From Acanthacorydalis orientalis (Eukaryota; Arthropoda; Insecta; Megaloptera; Corydalidae), in contig CM068316.1 of the NCBI GenBank assembly GCA_034766995.1, positions 12,104,500 through 12,168,499 of the forward strand: DNA of 64,000 bases. The letters are read 5' to 3'. A program made the translations under genes and the position numbers. A model generated the notes under the pieces. That model searched no databases and was not told where the DNA came from. It saw nothing but the letters and a program-made list of their open reading frames with translations. Of this stretch, positions 55,670 through 64,000 are shown one piece after another; positions within the stretch are counted from its first letter, which is position 1, and each line of letters begins with the position of its first letter.

Positions 55670-56010
55670 TTTTAGTATCATACACCATTCCAGAATTCGG
55701 CCTTCAACGTTTTACCGCATGCCTTCCGTAAACCCACGCTGCTATTTTAGTCTGCCATACATTCGTCTAAACAAGTGGCGAGCGTTTAATTGCCAACAAA
55801 ACGATGTGTGCAATAATAAAAAAAAGTAACTTTACACAGTCGCTTTAAAAAAAGACATCAATCAAGTCGAGTGCAAGTGATAAACAATTGTGTCAGGTCA
55901 AACGTCATACTAGCTTCTTATTGCGTCTAGCTAAATAAATGTAGCAGAATTATTAGCTAAGAAAGTACTAGCCGCGAGACCGTCTCCGTGAATATTGTCA
56001 TTGATAACAG
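55670..56010. other. G+C-richer, conserved-looking non-coding island
   Basis: Balanced composition with ACCGCATGCCTTCCGTAAAC and CTAGCCGCGAGACCGTCTCC blocks, a homeodomain-type GTTTAATTGCCAACAAAACG shared in core with 37440-37805, a TGATAAACAATTGTGTCAGG E-box/AT-hook-like stretch and several TTAGCTA repeats. No long open frame. It is probably an enhancer or conserved element; inference only. Confidence 0.45.
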
Positions 56011-56322
56011 TAAATGCCTTGAAACGTGTCTCAATTGTATGAAAAAGATAAATTGTGTTGTCTTTTTTTAAAGAGAATAAATTGTTATGCGAGTTAATTT
56101 AAATGTCATTTGTTTTGTAGTTTATTTTCGATTAATTTTCTTTCTATTTATCGATAATACTTAATTCTTTTAACAATGAATCAAATCATATTTTAGATAT
56201 GAACTCAAATGAAAAAGACAAATGTAGTTTAATAAAAATCAAACTTGTATACTTTTTGTTCCACGAAAAAAGAATTGTTTCTAGATAATTACACAACTAT
56301 CTCCAGATTATCTAGACAGATA

Positions 56323-56324
<2 letters not shown>

Positions 56325-56391
<67 letters not shown>
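56325..56391. repeat. (TA)n microsatellite
   Basis: TA run ending GTATGTAT at the left border of the hAT-like element. Confidence 0.95.
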
Positions 56392-56392
<1 letters not shown>

Positions 56393-56806
56393 AATGGGTG
56401 GGCAACTTCTTCGATAATAAAAGCCACATATAATACTTTTCACACATTTTAAATGTTCAAGAAATAAAAACAGAAAATATTATTTTAAAATTGTATTTAT
56501 AAATAATAAAAAATATAACTATATAGTAGTCCTACTCACTAAAGCAGAATATGTTTTATCTCTACTCGTTGAATACTTTGATTGAGTCTTAATTTTTGCA
56601 GTTAATAGTTTAAATACAGTTTGGGTATATAATGCATATGAATATTTGAAAAGATAATGTGAATTACTTATTTATATATAAAATATTGGTACATACCAAT
56701 CTACTAAAGATAATTAATATAAAAGTTCAGGAAAAATGGTAATGAATCCCAATATTGTCTCAGGAGCCACACAGAGTAACTTTGAGAGCCGCAGTTTGCC
56801 CACCGT

Positions 56807-56808
<2 letters not shown>
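56392..56808. mobile_element. hAT-like non-autonomous element
   Basis: The left end AATGGGTGGGCAACTTCTTC (then AAAAGCCACAT) and the right end, inverted, CAACGGTGGGCAAACTGCGG (then CTCTC...GGCTCC) share the GGGTGGGCAAACT-GGGCCACAT style of hAT terminal repeats. About 417 bases with no coding. Both sides are TA arrays, so a target duplication cannot be read. Confidence 0.65.

Positions 56809-56883
<75 letters not shown>
56809..56883. repeat. (TA)n microsatellite
   Basis: TA run starting at the right border of the hAT-like element. Confidence 0.95.
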
Positions 56884-56884
<1 letters not shown>

Positions 56885-56885
<1 letters not shown>

Positions 56886-57590
56886 GCAATAATATTTAAC
56901 TTCGCGTGAAAAAATGACATTTCGAATATGACTTTTTATACAGTCCTATAAAATATTTTTTTAAGTTAGGACATATTTCATACTTAAATAATAATTTACT
57001 AACACTGTTCTGTTATTTATTAGCATGCTAGTAATAAATAAACAAAATAATTAAATGTTAATATACTTAGTGTCTATTGCATAAAATATTTATTTGTAAA
57101 AATACTTTCTTAAATAAATATTAAAAAAGCGTATTTAAAAAAAAAATAAAAATTTAATTCATATCGAAACAAATCTTTAAAATTACAATTCAAAAGTCGA
57201 AAATTTAATTTTGAAACTAATAAATATAACTGTTTACTACAAAATACGTGTTTTGAGAACAGTTTTAAATAAATGTGAAGGTAGGTTAAGGTATTACAAG
57301 TTGTTAAAATAACTGCTTTTATCGTTTTGTATGAGTAATTAAACTTTTTCCAAGTACATAAATCAGATTCAACACAGAAGCGATGACTTCTTAATAGATC
57401 TTCTTTATTTTTTTAATATTTTAAATGTTATCTCGAAAACAGGTTGTCCTGTTTATATTATTATATTTTGCAATAATTTATTCATGTAAAAAATATCATT
57501 ATAAATATTGATTTATAATGATGATAATATGTAAATTTAATTATATAATACATATACCTCGATATTATCTTTGAAATCGGATTACTACTG
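56885..57590. other. AT-rich unique DNA
   Basis: Nothing recognised. Confidence 0.4.
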
Positions 57591-57593
57591 TCA

Positions 57594-57594
57594 T

Positions 57595-57686
<92 letters not shown>
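57594..57686. repeat. (TA)n(TG)n(TA)n microsatellite
   Basis: The array ends at the TA that precedes the pogo-like element. Confidence 0.95.
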
Positions 57687-57689
<3 letters not shown>

Positions 57690-58745
57690 TCAAGTCTCTT
57701 ATAATGCGGAAAATACTTTTGACAGAAAACCGCATATAAAAAAACACACAGTCATAAATTACATTAAAAAATAGGGAACTGTTTCATAATTTTCTAAAAC
57801 CGCATAAATCCAAAGCCATGAGTTAAAATAAACGTAAAATCGCATACAAAATATTATGAAAATTCAGGAAAATAAGAATGCCTAAACAAATTCTTCGAAA
57901 ATCTCAAAGAAATTGATATAAAACTTAAATTTATTTTAAAATTTACTTAAAACTAATTCATTAAATTTTAATTCTGACAATGTTCGGCGCCATTTCCAAA
58001 CTGGTGCGAAATCACTTTCATCACTAAAAGAGATAGTTAGTCCATCAGATATGCATGGTAAAGACAATGGTTCTTCACAAACAGAATTAGCGTCAACTTC
58101 ACCCACGTTCTGTGTTGATTTTTTTCCTTGACAGTGTAATCAATGATTGAAGTTTGTGATGATTTTACTATTTTTTTATGCAGTTCGTGATATCTAGATA
58201 TGCAATTCTTTAGCTCATATTGGAATTTGAAGGCTCGTTCAGAATTTGTATCATGAACAAGAAAATGATTTTCAAAGTTATTTTAAAGTTGAAGAGCTTC
58301 TCGAATTATATTTGTAGTCAGGGGGATAGGTTTTTCTTCCGTTTCACTATCGTTTTCTGGATCTTCGACGATATCTGAAGTTATACCAATAATATCGTCG
58401 TCGCTTAAGGCATTATCCACAAGCAATTCGACGACGTCATTCTGGATAAAGAAATCAAAACATTTTCTGCCAATTTCATGTGCCCAAGTAATGATTTCAG
58501 CTGATAATGTCAACGTTTGAATGGATGCACTGTTTGCAACACATCCAGATCAAGTTGCTTTCCAGCACGCATTTAAAGTTTATGATCTTATTTCAGCGAT
58601 AGCAAGTACAAATTTAAACAATCGAAAATAGCAAATTTTTTAAACAACGTGCAGCTCATATTTGTATATACAACGGCGAAACCCCGAATTTGCATGAAAT
58701 ATCCACCGCATAACTTCGATTCTGCATTAAAAAGATACTCGACTG
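57687..58745 (-). mobile_element. Pogo/Tigger-like DNA transposon, internally deleted
   Basis: The left end CAGTCAAGTCTCTTATAATG and the right end, inverted, CAGTCGAGTATCTTTTTAAT are both followed by GC-GA. TA is present on both sides (57685-57686 and 58746-58747). The CAGT start, TA target and AACCGCATA subterminal repeats (57728, 57800, 57850) fit pogo/Tigger elements. At about 1.06 kb it is shorter than autonomous pogo elements. Its only long frame is a C-terminal transposase piece on the minus strand. Confidence 0.75.
58000..58530 (-). pseudogene. Pogo/Tigger (CENP-B-like) transposase C-terminal remnant
   Basis: The minus-strand frame 58513-58283 reads SAEIITWAHEIGRKCFDFFI, then an acidic stretch (VDNALSDDDIIGITSDIVED, PENDSETEEKPI) and IIREALQL. 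After a stop, homologous-looking sequence continues as NNFENHFLVHDTNSERAFKF and beyond. The acidic tail followed by a helical segment resembles the end of CENP-B/jerky/Tigger-type proteins. The DDE catalytic core and the CENP-B DNA-binding domain are missing. The identification rests mainly on the terminal repeats and this acidic C-terminus. Confidence 0.5.
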
Positions 58746-58765
58746 TATGTGTATGTGTGTGTGTA

Positions 58766-58802
<37 letters not shown>

Positions 58803-58825
58803 GAGAGACAGAGAGAGAGAGAGAC
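58746..58825. repeat. (TG)n(TA)n(GA)n microsatellite
   Basis: TGTATGTGTG units, a TA run, then GAGACAGAGAGAGAG. Confidence 0.95.
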
Positions 58826-58829
58826 GCAA

Positions 58830-59290
58830 AAACAAATTTATTTATATTTTTGAATTCCTTACTATAATTATTATTACTATATTTCATATCTAATCCGATG
58901 TACCTGACATTTCTGTAAATATAAATTAATAGTTTTCACTCAAAACAAGAAATTAATTAATTTATTTTGTTACAGGTGAGTTCTCCATATATTTTGCTTC
59001 AATTGTATGGTAAGCATTTATTTAAATTTCAAACTAATATTTTAAATATGACTTTTACGATTTCAATAATATAAGCGTACTAATATTTAGTTGTATTTGA
59101 ATAAAGATGGGATAAATTTATTGAAATCATAAACGACAATAAATGTAGATGATTAAACAATTCGAAATATGTCTTACTTTAAAATAAATATTTAAAATGT
59201 AGTTAAAACAGTAAAAGTTAATAAAATTTTGTATATATTTATATCAACATCAATGAATGTATTTCTAAATTCTACCACTTTGTCATCATT
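58830..59290. other. AT-rich unique DNA
   Basis: Nothing recognised. Confidence 0.4.
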
Positions 59291-59293
59291 TTA

Positions 59294-59470
<177 letters not shown>

Positions 59471-59612
59471 AAACAGATATAGATGTAATACTTGTGTGTA
59501 TACATACTTGAATTTACGATCAAAACAAACATATGTACAAATTTATGTATCAATACATAGATTTTTATTTGGATATAAACTGAATTACAACTATAAAAAT
59601 CAATATTTGACC

Positions 59613-59615
<3 letters not shown>

Positions 59616-59675
<60 letters not shown>

Positions 59676-59676
59676 C
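59616..59676. repeat. (TA)n microsatellite
   Basis: Uninterrupted TA run with an ACATAC tail. Confidence 0.95.
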
Positions 59677-59859
59677 AATGTAAATACAAGGTAAACAAAA
59701 TTTACATAAGTTCACGCCAAGTGTAATTTATTTTGATCATCTTTTTTAACCGCATATTAAAAAATCTTTAAATTTGGCAGTAACAAATATACACAGTTTT
59801 ATTAAAATTAATACTGCTTATTTACAACTTAAGTACCGCCAAATACAGAAAAAATATGT

Positions 59860-60210
59860 TCAACGTCTCAAGTATTTTGTAGTCGGCACCGAAATAATCG
59901 GAATACGAAAAAAACGTGGGTGTTTCTTTCCTGCAATCAAGTTCAATCGAGGTGCACAACCTCAACAAGTAGTAAAAGAAAAAAAAACTAGTAGATATTT
60001 TTAATGACGAAAATAAAACAATCAAGCTGACGCTCTGTTCGGTGCCGTGTTGATCGTGTTGTTGAAATGATAAATCATTACCTATTCTAGACTGCATTGC
60101 GTTGGGTTGGGCATGGCGATTGTCTGGAATTTATATCGTGACACGGGATTATCGCGAGCACAGGCTTATCATGGCTCTGCCAGAGACCTGCAAGAATATT
60201 TTACAACTAT
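59860..60210. other. G+C-richer unassigned island with a short coding-like stretch
   Basis: Composition rises sharply (for example GACGCTCTGTTCGGTGCCGT). From ATG 60113 the plus strand reads MAIVWNLYRDTGLSRAQAYH and GSARDLQEYFTTML, then TGA. The peptide looks protein-like, but I recognise no family, and the surrounding frames are broken. It could be an exon, a transposon relic or conserved non-coding DNA. Confidence 0.35.
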
Positions 60211-60299
60211 GCTCTGACAGATGTTATCTCGAATGTCAGATTTATATAGATTTGTTGCCTTACAGTGAACTTAATTGTGTATATGTTTTGTAATATTGA

Positions 60300-61500
60300 C
60301 TGAGGGTAGAGAATTTTTAAATCTGTTCATTCTATGAACAAACGTATATTGTTAAAATGGATTTATATGTTCACTGATACCATCTGTTCACAACTATAAG
60401 AGGGTTGTAAAATCAATTTACTCTCGAAACGTTTACAGAGATTATGCCAAACGGACTCAGATTTTAAAAAAAAATGCGTACGGACGATTTGTTATATTTT
60501 ATTATATTATTTACTATTTTATTTTCCTAAAAGAAAGAACCGCGTTTATTTCTCATAAAACGATATTTTATATTTAGATTATTTGTCACTCTTTTTGAAT
60601 ATATTTTATTAGCTTTCGGAACGTGTCATTGATTAAATCATAGTAATGTAAAAAATATATTAAGTTGTTCTTTTTTAAAATAAAATAACATAATTCAGAT
60701 GTCTATTAAAATTTTAAATAAACACAAATCTTCATGTTTTCATTCATTGTTACACTTGAACGTTGCTGATTCATTCGTTTAAGTACTTTAATTTATTCAA
60801 ACGATGTTTCAAATCTATTTTGAAATAGTTATAATAAAATGTTTTAATATATTTCAATGTTCATGTTATTATAAACAAGTTTTTGTCGATTTTATAAAAT
60901 AAAACCAAATTATTAATATTATCAGTAAATAGATTAGAAAATATACAAAGCAAATTTGTAAATTATATTTCATTTTATATTGTTTTTTAGCCTCAAAGTC
61001 TAACTACATGCTTTAAAAAGAATGTTCATGTTTCTCATTGTAAATTAATACATTAAAAAAATACTGATTCCCAAAAAAATTTTGAACTAGTAATTTATAT
61101 ACTCTAATTTTACACTTTTATTCATTTATTTCATTTAAAAAAAATAAAAATATTAATTACCATCATATATCTATTGATTTGTTTAAATAATAAATTCATA
61201 ATTTTTCTTATTCTTTTCCAAATGTAACAATAATTAATTTACAACAATATTGTTTTTAATATCAATTTTTTAGTCTGAATTTATAACAAAAAATATTGTA
61301 AGGAATGGATGTTAAACTTTAACTGTATGCGATTTTATTTATTTATTTATATACCATCAGCAGATTTTCAAACATGCAGTTTGCTTAATACTTCTTTCAT
61401 TAAAGTTTTTTGGGCGTATTTTATTGCTGCTTTTATTTTCTTAATTGTTTAAAAATATATTTTCCGCAATGAATTAACTTTCGAACGTAGGAAGGCAATG
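60300..61500. other. AT-rich unique DNA
   Basis: Nothing recognised. Confidence 0.4.
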
Positions 61501-61511
61501 AAAGTAATAAA

Positions 61512-61529
61512 TACACACACACACACACA

Positions 61530-61620
<91 letters not shown>
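61512..61620. repeat. (CA)n(TA)n(GA)n microsatellite
   Basis: CA 61512-61529, TA 61533-61584, GA 61585-61620. Confidence 0.97.
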
Positions 61621-61622
<2 letters not shown>

Positions 61623-61784
61623 CCACAACTAATTCCTCTACCGCACGAACATTTCTTTCAATAATCGCCATCTTAGATCGATTATTATGTTTGTCATTAT
61701 TTAGGATTATTTATACATTTTCACAAAGGACTCTCACCTCCCATAAACAAGAAAAAAATATTGTTAAAACAGTACATTAAACAT

Positions 61785-61988
61785 TTTTGAGTGGTTGGGT
61801 CGGCTTCATGGACTAAAGCCAGTGCGCTGGCGAATGGTATGCCGGGCCTGAAACCCATGACCTATATCATAGATTGTGAGATCAGAAGTTTAGTTAGGGA
61901 GCTGATTGTTTCAAGAAACTGTGCGGTGAGACACAGACCGGAGAGCTCCAGGCGCAGCAAAAGGCTGCAGTCTCTTACCGGTAATGTA
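61785..61988 (+). other. G+C-rich unassigned island with a strong hairpin
   Basis: About 200 bases with roughly balanced composition. 61937-61981 can fold with CCGGAGAG against CTCTTACCGG and an inner GCAGC/GCTGC stem. It ends in CCGGTAATG, which would also serve as a splice donor. The 67-codon frame starts at TTG, not ATG. Structured RNA, exon and old repeat are all open; I do not recognise it. Confidence 0.35.
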
Positions 61989-61989
61989 C

Positions 61990-62154
61990 AATAAATCATT
62001 CTTGGTCATTTTTTATTGTTGCTTATGGACATTTCAATGGCTATATCGTTATATTCAGAACGCCAAGCTACAGAAAAATTTTGTTTGATTGAAAAAAGAA
62101 TTCATTTGTGAAAGTGAATATAATATAACCACAGTATCAGAACTGTATTGTGTC
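61990..62154. repeat. FB1 foldback repeat, partial copy
   Basis: TTATTGTTGCTTATGGACAT, GAACGCCAAGCTACAGAAAA, AATTCATTTGTGAAAGTGAA and the outer ACAGTATCAGAACTGTATTG match the centre and one arm of other copies. Confidence 0.6.
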
Positions 62155-62212
62155 GTGTTCTCTCTTCTACATCTTTAAACAAATCCATTAAAACGATACA
62201 CGAATTAAACTA

Positions 62213-62541
62213 TAGTTTTTGAAATTGCGGCTGAATTCAATTTAAAACAAATAAATTTTTCGCATGGTACAATTTTTTTCTGGTCAAAAATGTTTAATAA
62301 TCGATTACTGATCTTTTTTGAATTTTATTTATGCACATTGAAATAGTGATGCAACATACTCAGAGTTATAAGGCATTGAAAAATATTTTAGCTGCCTTAT
62401 CGTTCTTCATAATCATTGATTAAAAGTGGTTTGTAAACAATTATTAAATATTTTTTCATCAGGTCATATTTTGTAGTCAGTAAGACGAGTGAAAGTTCAT
62501 TCCTAAAAATTAATTTAATCACTGTGTCAAAATTCTATTAT
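62213..62541. repeat. FB1 foldback repeat, full-length copy
   Basis: Left arm GCGGCTGAATTCAATTTAAA and TCTGGTCAAAAATGTTTAAT; centre ATTGAAATAGTGATGCAACA; right arm AACAATTATTAAATATTTTT and ATTAATTTAATCACTGTGTC. Same layout and length as 52059-52387. Confidence 0.7.
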
Positions 62542-62584
62542 ACACATATTTGTTATAAATGTAAATAAATATTTTACAATCTTA

Positions 62585-63126
62585 TTAGGTTGGTAGAAAA
62601 ATAATTGCGGTTTATGACCTTCAGATTCATGTAAATTTTTTAACTGAAGTGATTTTAGTAGACGAGAGTTGATGAATGACTAACACCTTACTTTTGTGCA
62701 AGCTCTCGAATTTTTGTGCGTGGTTCTAATTCAACTAATGCCTTCATTTGATCGTTACGAACTGAAGAAGAACGTCCAAGACCTTCTTCATCTCCAAGGC
62801 TTTCGTTTTGGAACCACCATTACACCGCACGTTCCTTAACAGTACCCACACCAAAATCATCGTTTAGTTTACGAGCCGTTTCTGTACCACCCGTTTTGAA
62901 CTTATACAAAAAAATTTGCTCTTATTTGGTTCTTTTCAATCTTTAATTCAATAGCCTAATGTGAAGCAAAATAAATAATTAAACCAAAGTCGATTTTACT
63001 AAAATACAGACCGAAAAATGTACTTTAAAATTATATTAGCATGAACACGATGAAATAACACTTTCATTGAAAAAAATATGGTTAGAATTCCGAAAACAGT
63101 ACGCAATTATTTTCCTACCAACCTAA
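62585..63126 (-). mobile_element. Internally deleted mariner (family M1), copy J
   Basis: The best-preserved ends of the family: TTAGGTTGGTAGAAAAATAA on the left and TTATTTTCCTACCAACCTAA on the right, with TA at 62583-62584 and 63127-63128. On the minus strand the DNA-binding half of the transposase is visible (GTVKERAV-WWFQNESLGDEEGLG, then SSVRND). The sequence then crosses directly into the terminal region (CATGAATCTGAAGGTCATAA) with no catalytic domain. It carries the same deletion joint as 3361-3925. Confidence 0.9.
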
Positions 63127-63129
63127 TAA

Positions 63130-63394
63130 ATAAAAATTTCATTTATTTGATATAATTGGTTATATTTTACTAATCGAAAATGATAATTGATATATATACT
63201 ACTAATGTACTCAAACGAGAGCTCAATATTTATTAACTTGTGTTGGTGATATCTTTTAAAACTATTATAGATCAAAATCTAAGAGACAATCAAATATTCA
63301 CATGAAAACATTTCGAGTTATAATTATTATAATAGGTGTTCTAAATATATGTTTTATATAAACTGAAATATTTACTGTATGGGGTCAAAGGGTT

Positions 63395-63436
<42 letters not shown>

Positions 63437-64000
63437 GAAGTTAGTATAACATTTCAAGAACATTAATCCACGTAATTCAACAGCGCTCATTTGTGTAAAA
63501 CATTAATTTATCATTTTCTTATTGATTTATATGACATGTCCTACACAGTTCCTATGTAGGAAATCTTCTTAAACTGCTTAATTTGCGTTTCAATACATAT
63601 AATTATTTCAACCATAAAATTATTCGTAGCAGTGTTACTATGACTTTATAAATTGCCTTTATTTATGATATATAATTTGTAATTGATTTTTAAAATTTTA
63701 TATGTAGATGACCTTGACAGTATGCTACCTAAGACAGGGATCGATCTCCAAACATTATCTTAGCAACAAGTTTGTTTATATCAGATGTAATAAATAACTC
63801 AACACATGTGAAGGATTAGAAAAAAAATATCTATTGAAAAAACACCGTATAATTATTATTGGATGAGTTTATGATACGAAATGTTTTATTTTGACGTCAC
63901 CGTTTTAAATTCATTGCTTTGCCATATGTCTACATAAAAAAAATATAAATAAATTATTCAACAATTCGGTCCTGAGGTAACAATAAGAATAGTATTAATT
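63130..64000. other. AT-rich unique DNA
   Basis: Only the TA array at 63399-63435. Confidence 0.4.
63399..63435. repeat. (TA)n microsatellite
   Basis: Uninterrupted TA run. Confidence 0.95.

Noticed and set aside
59774..60293. Frames of 76 and 63 codons on the plus strand
   Set aside because: Both start at TTG. The more protein-like reading of this region is in a different frame (from 60113).
61785..61990. H/ACA snoRNA
   Set aside because: A hairpin and an ACA triplet are present, but a proper H box between two similar hairpins could not be placed.
61791..61994. 67-codon frame in the G+C-rich island
   Set aside because: TTG start, no recognisable domain; kept only as an island of unknown nature.

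Overview
The window is strongly A+T-rich nuclear DNA from an animal, most likely an insect. The evidence is the pile-up of mariner-type elements of several lineages, remnants of pogo, hAT and PIF/Harbinger transposons, fragments of non-LTR retrotransposons, two eukaryotic pol III-type tRNA-Cys genes without an encoded CCA, and roughly fifty AT or AT/GT microsatellites. A bee- or ant-like genome would fit, but I cannot fix the order or species. I see no prokaryotic gene organisation and no complete host protein-coding gene. Many open frames in the window begin with TTG or are only Ile/Tyr translations of TA repeats, and I treat them as non-coding.

Layout. 1-16 kb: an AT-rich desert with one internally deleted mariner (3361-3925), a hAT-like relic (9062-9422), foldback repeats and TA arrays. 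16-20.5 kb: a mariner cluster made of an 80-bp palindromic remnant (16031-16110), two differently deleted sister copies (16134-16930 and 19548-20428) and a C-terminal transposase fragment (18892-19453). 22-30 kb: foldback repeats, two identical tRNA-Cys genes (23068-23139 and 29630-29701), a decayed DDE transposase (about 23620-24205) and a nearly full-length mariner on the minus strand (27379-28642). 30.7-32.3 kb: a nearly full-length mariner (30816-32097) inserted inside a foldback element. 33.7-41.7 kb: the densest debris field, with another deleted mariner, LINE fragments, a Harbinger-like end with a MADF-domain start codon region, two large foldback elements and a hAT end. Inside it lies a G+C-richer, probably conserved non-coding island (37440-37805). 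42-56 kb: mostly microsatellites and unique AT-rich DNA with a few transposon scraps, a possible Helitron end (51420-51664) and another conserved-looking island (55670-56010). 56-64 kb: a hAT relic, a pogo-like element (57687-58745), a long GATA array, two G+C-rich unassigned islands, foldback copies and a second well-preserved deleted mariner (62585-63126).

The only features likely to be functional genes are the two tRNA-Cys genes. The transposon proteins are all broken by stops, frameshifts or deletions. The most novel material is a set of at least four foldback repeat families, named FB1-FB4 here, that encode nothing and that I cannot assign to a known superfamily. FB1 has about eleven copies. 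The G+C-richer islands may be long-range regulatory elements. Boundaries of decayed repeats were read by eye and may be off by 10-20 bases.
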